DNA from: Gammaproteobacteria bacterium
GTDB lineage: Bacteria; Pseudomonadota; Gammaproteobacteria; Woeseiales; Woeseiaceae
Reading direction: 5' to 3'
Length of the DNA: 10,840 nucleotides
NCBI GenBank assembly: GCA_002685275.1
Contig: NYWX01000053.1
Location: 1-10,840 of the forward strand
Part shown: piece by piece, positions 7,927 through 10,840 of the stretch
Numbering within the stretch: the first letter of the stretch is position 1
How the letters are laid out: every line of letters starts with the position of its first letter
Translations under genes and position numbers: made by a program
Notes under the pieces: model-generated
Databases searched by the model: none
Told to the model about the DNA's origin: nothing
What the model saw: only the letters and a program-made list of their open reading frames with translations

Positions 7927-8817
7927 ATGACCATCACATCAATTACCTCAGCAACTAAAGAAGTAAAAATAGGTTTTGATCAACCATTTATCATTATTGG
8001 TGAAAGAATTAATCCAACTGGAAGGAAATTATTAGCCGAAGAAATGAAAGCTGATGATTTTAGTCGAGTAGAAGCAGATGCAATAGCTCAGGTCGATGCC
8101 GGCGCACATATGCTTGATGTTAATGCAGGGATTCCTTTGGCTGATGAACCTGCTTTATTGGCCAAGGCTATTCAAGTTGTTCAAGCTGTTACCGACGTCC
8201 CACTATCAATTGATTCATCCATTGTAGCAGCACTTGAGGCAGGTCTTGCAGTATATCAGGGAAAAGCTCTTGTAAACTCAGTAACTGGTGAAGAAGAGCG
8301 CCTTGAGACTGTATTGCCACTAGTAGCAAAATATAATTGTGCAGTTGTGGCAATCTCAAATGATGAAACAGGCATATCAGAAGATCCAAATGTCAGATTC
8401 GAAGTAGCGAAAAAAATTATTGAGCGAGCTGCTGATTATGGCATTTCTCATGAAAATGTGATTGTTGATCCATTAGTTATGCCAATAGGAGCAATTAATA
8501 GTGCAGGCAAGCAAATTATGCATCTTGTTGCTCGCTTAAAAAATGAACTCAAAGTAAACACCACCTGTGGGGCTTCAAATGTCAGTTTTGGGTTACCTAA
8601 TAGAAATGGGATTAATGCTGCTTTTCTTACGATGGCAGTAGCTTCAGGAATGACGTCCGCAATCACGAGCCCTCTCCATGCAGAGACAATGCAGGCTGTT
8701 TTAGGAGCTAATGTTATGATGGGTCATGATCCTAATTGCTCAAATTGGATAAAGAATTATCGTGTTGTTACTGATGAAAAAACTGCGAGACGATCAAATA
8801 GACGTCGCCGAAGATAA
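7927..8817 (+). CDS. Methyl-THF:corrinoid methyltransferase (pterin-binding, DHPS-like)
   Basis: This 296-residue protein has the pterin-binding TIM barrel shared by dihydropteroate synthase, the MetH folate domain, AcsE and MtgA. Motifs seen in order are IGERINPTG (24-32), DVNAG (65-69), SIDSS (94-98), NSVTGE (117-122), DPLVMPIG (181-188) and GASNVSFGLPNR (215-226), with Asn218 the expected pterin/methyl contact. True DHPS for sulfonamide-type folate synthesis has a different pattern, so automated 'dihydropteroate synthase' labels would be wrong. Here it would move the methyl group from the corrinoid protein to THF, as MtgA does. The C-terminus ends in a basic tail, with eight Lys/Arg in the last 12 residues including five consecutive Arg. 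GGAG lies about eight bases before the ATG. It is the last gene of the operon; its stop is only six bases from the end of the convergent flavoprotein gene. Confidence 0.93.
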   Translation: MTITSITSATKEVKIGFDQPFIIIGERINPTGRKLLAEEMKADDFSRVEADAIAQVDAGAHMLDVNAGIPLADEPALLAKAIQVVQAVTDVPLSIDSSIVAALEAGLAVYQGKALVNSVTGEEERLETVLPLVAKYNCAVVAISNDETGISEDPNVRFEVAKKIIERAADYGISHENVIVDPLVMPIGAINSAGKQIMHLVARLKNELKVNTTCGASNVSFGLPNRNGINAAFLTMAVASGMTSAITSPLHAETMQAVLGANVMMGHDPNCSNWIKNYRVVTDEKTARRSNRRRRR

Positions 8818-8823
8818 TATATC

Positions 8824-10840
8824 CTAGAGATTTAATTTCTCATTATTTGGATCATATAGCGATCTTAGTGAGGCTTGAGCCGAATAACGCTTAGTTGCAA
8901 TCTCTATTTCAAAATTGGCGTTTTTTAATTTTTCAGGTGTTAGGTTAGGTGATTGAACATAACCCATTCCAATGGCACTACCTATGCTATGACCATACAT
9001 AGCTGAACTTAGATAACCAACAATATCTCCATTCATTACAATTGGCTCATTGTGATAAAGTAATGGCTCAGGGTTATCTAATTTAAATTGAATCAATCTT
9101 CTATCTGGCAAGCCTAGGGATTTTGCTTTTAGAAAAGCATCCTTTCCAATAAAATCACTTGCATCTGGATTAGCTATAAAAGAGAGACCAGCTTCCATCA
9201 GATTATCCTCAGCGGCAATGTCATGGCCCCAATGGCGATAGCCTTTCTCAAGTCTTAAGCTGTTGAGTGCATGCATACCCACATCGCGAATATTATACTT
9301 CTTACCTTCTTGCTTAACAGCAAGATATATCTCTTTGGCTTTAGCTGCGGGAATAAAGAGTTCCCATCCAAGCTCACCAACATAGGAAAGTTTTTGTATC
9401 CAAATTTTTATACCCAGTAATTGTGTATATTTTCCAGTACTAAATTTGAAGTGATCATTTGATAGATCAACATCAACGAGGGCTTGCAATAAGTTTCTGG
9501 ATTGAGGTCCTTGAACAGATAAACAGGCATAATCCAGAGTAATATTTGTTAATTTACTATCATTTTTTAAATATTCTTGTAAATAGGACCAGTCTCTTTT
9601 CAGAGATGAAATACTTGTTATGACATCGAAGGTATCTTCACTTAACCTTGTAATTGTTAAATCAGCTTCAATACCTCCTCGTTCATTTAACCATTGTGTA
9701 TAAACAACTTTTCCAGGCTCGACATCAATATTTGCACAGCTTATGTACTGTAATTTTTGCCATGCATTTCTTCCAGTTACACGAAATTTTCCAAATGATG
9801 AGATATCATATATACCTACAGATTTTCTGATTGCAAGATGCTCTTCGGCATAGAACTTGAACCAGTTTTGTCTTTTATAACTATATTGGTATTCAGCTTT
9901 TATTCCATCTTTTGTAAACCAATTTGCTCTTTCGAAGCCACCTACCTCCCCAAAGCATGCCCCTTCATTGAGAAGAGTATCATGTAATGGAGATTGCCAA
10001 AGATTTCGAGCTGTTTGATATTGATAAAAAGGCCAGTGCATTGCATAAGTGTGACCAAGTGCTTCTGGGATTCTCGATTCTACATATGACTGCGTTGTTT
10101 GAATTGAATTATTTCTTCGTACATCCGTTTCCGTTATCTCTCCAGATGGATAACCATTTATTAGCCAGTCTGCAAAGATTTTACCAAGTCCACCCGCGGC
10201 TGCGATTCCTTTTGAATTCATGCCACATGCTACATAGAAATTCTCAATTTCTGGCGTAGGCCCCATAAGATGCAAATTGTCATTAGTGAAGCTTTCAGGA
10301 CCATTAAAAAAAGTTCTAATACCTGTGTCAGCTATTTCAGGAAATGTTTCCATGGCTGCCATTAGATAAGGCTCTATATGATCCATGTCAACAGGAAATT
10401 CATCAAAAGAAAAATCGGAACTTATTTTTGACATTGGACAACCAATAGCATTTTTTTCGAACCATCCAATGAGCATTTTCCCCGCGTCTTCTTTGAAGTA
10501 AATACCTTTATCAAAATCCCTCATCACTGGCCTAGGAGTTAAACCAGACATCGCTTCTGTTACAACATAGTAATGTTCACAAGCATACAGGGGAAGATTA
10601 ATACCTATTTTTTGTGCAATATCACGAGACCATAGACCCCCAGTCAGAATAATTTTCTTTCCTTTAATATTCTTTTCGTTGCAGCGAACACCTACAGCTT
10701 TGTCATTTTCCACGATAATGTCGTCAACCAAAGTGTTTTCGATAATTTCTACTCCCATAGCACGAGCACCTTTAGCCAGTGCCATAGTGGTATCTATCGG
10801 ATTAGTTTGTCCATCTTTTTCGATATATAAAGTTCCAACC
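8824..10840 (-). CDS. Dimethylglycine/sarcosine dehydrogenase-like FAD-GcvT flavoprotein, partial (N-terminus beyond right edge)
   Basis: The frame is open from the right edge to a TAG at 8826-8824, giving 671 visible residues. Full-length relatives have roughly 810-850, so about 140-170 N-terminal residues including the FAD GxGxxG loop are outside. The visible part starts in the DAO-type FAD domain: DGQTNPIDTTMALAKGAR spans the Met at 10785, followed by ACEHYYVVTE and FFNGPESFT. It continues with an FAO_M-like linker (SPLHDTLL...GACFGEVGGFERANWF) and a GcvT THF-binding half (YDISSFGKFRVTG, LNERGGIEADLT, LGWELFIP, LRLEKGYRHWGHDI) with its C-terminal barrel. The family oxidises N-methyl groups of dimethylglycine or sarcosine and passes the carbon to THF as methylene-THF. 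The Met at 10785 is internal, since the frame continues upstream with conserved sequence. Exact substrate (dimethylglycine, sarcosine or another N-methyl amine) is not decidable here. Its convergent position next to the methyltransferase operon supports a betaine-to-glycine route. Confidence 0.92.
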   Translation of the reverse strand, partial: VGTLYIEKDGQTNPIDTTMALAKGARAMGVEIIENTLVDDIIVENDKAVGVRCNEKNIKGKKIILTGGLWSRDIAQKIGINLPLYACEHYYVVTEAMSGLTPRPVMRDFDKGIYFKEDAGKMLIGWFEKNAIGCPMSKISSDFSFDEFPVDMDHIEPYLMAAMETFPEIADTGIRTFFNGPESFTNDNLHLMGPTPEIENFYVACGMNSKGIAAAGGLGKIFADWLINGYPSGEITETDVRRNNSIQTTQSYVESRIPEALGHTYAMHWPFYQYQTARNLWQSPLHDTLLNEGACFGEVGGFERANWFTKDGIKAEYQYSYKRQNWFKFYAEEHLAIRKSVGIYDISSFGKFRVTGRNAWQKLQYISCANIDVEPGKVVYTQWLNERGGIEADLTITRLSEDTFDVITSISSLKRDWSYLQEYLKNDSKLTNITLDYACLSVQGPQSRNLLQALVDVDLSNDHFKFSTGKYTQLLGIKIWIQKLSYVGELGWELFIPAAKAKEIYLAVKQEGKKYNIRDVGMHALNSLRLEKGYRHWGHDIAAEDNLMEAGLSFIANPDASDFIGKDAFLKAKSLGLPDRRLIQFKLDNPEPLLYHNEPIVMNGDIVGYLSSAMYGHSIGSAIGMGYVQSPNLTPEKLKNANFEIEIATKRYSAQASLRSLYDPNNEKLNL

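Noticed and set aside
7927..8817. Dihydropteroate synthase (folP)
   Set aside because: The motifs and operon context match methyl-THF:corrinoid methyltransferases rather than the folate-biosynthetic enzyme.
8827..8841. Short inverted repeat GAGA...TCTC at the convergent junction
   Set aside because: The stem is only four base pairs, with no U-tract, and lies inside the end of the flavoprotein gene.
8824..10785. Complete gene starting at the Met at 10785
   Set aside because: The frame stays open to the window edge and the residues before this Met are conserved family sequence, so the Met is internal and the gene is truncated by the window.

Overview
The window comes from a fairly AT-rich proteobacterium, most likely a marine alpha- or gammaproteobacterium. 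The grounds are a large outer-membrane TonB-dependent receptor (Gram-negative) and a set of genes for tetrahydrofolate (THF)-linked demethylation of methylated amines, of the kind found in marine and soil proteobacteria. The exact lineage cannot be fixed from the sequence alone.

Layout. Positions 1-2087 (minus) hold the N-terminal 695 residues of a TonB-dependent receptor whose C-terminus lies beyond the left edge. After a 241-base gap comes formate-THF ligase (2329-4008, minus). A 360-base divergent intergenic region (4009-4368) carries a 13-base direct repeat with copies 21 bases apart. It is followed by a tight five-gene plus-strand operon (4369-8817): a non-pyrrolysine MttB-family methyltransferase, its corrinoid shuttle protein, a 105-residue 'virulence factor' domain protein (PF13769-like, function unknown), a MetF-type methylenetetrahydrofolate reductase, and a pterin-binding methyl-THF:corrinoid methyltransferase. 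Six bases after this operon, and convergent with it, lies a partial dimethylglycine/sarcosine dehydrogenase-like flavoprotein with a GcvT C-terminal half (8824-10840, minus). Its N-terminus is beyond the right edge.

Inferred pathway. The MttB homologue would move a methyl group from a quaternary amine (glycine betaine is the simplest candidate; proline betaine, carnitine and similar compounds remain possible) to cob(I)alamin on the corrinoid protein. The pterin-binding protein would pass it to THF. The MetF homologue, working in the oxidative direction, would give methylene-THF. The usual bifunctional FolD (not in the window) would make formyl-THF, and formate-THF ligase could release formate with ATP formation. 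The convergent flavoprotein would remove the remaining N-methyl groups of dimethylglycine or sarcosine, also onto THF. Together the genes describe betaine-to-glycine demethylation with every methyl group captured on folate, and the first step needing no oxygen.

The least explained elements are the small PF13769-like protein inside the operon, the oppositely charged terminal tails on the corrinoid protein and its two methyltransferase partners, the repeat in the divergent promoter region, and the absence of any recognisable corrinoid-reactivating ATPase in the window.
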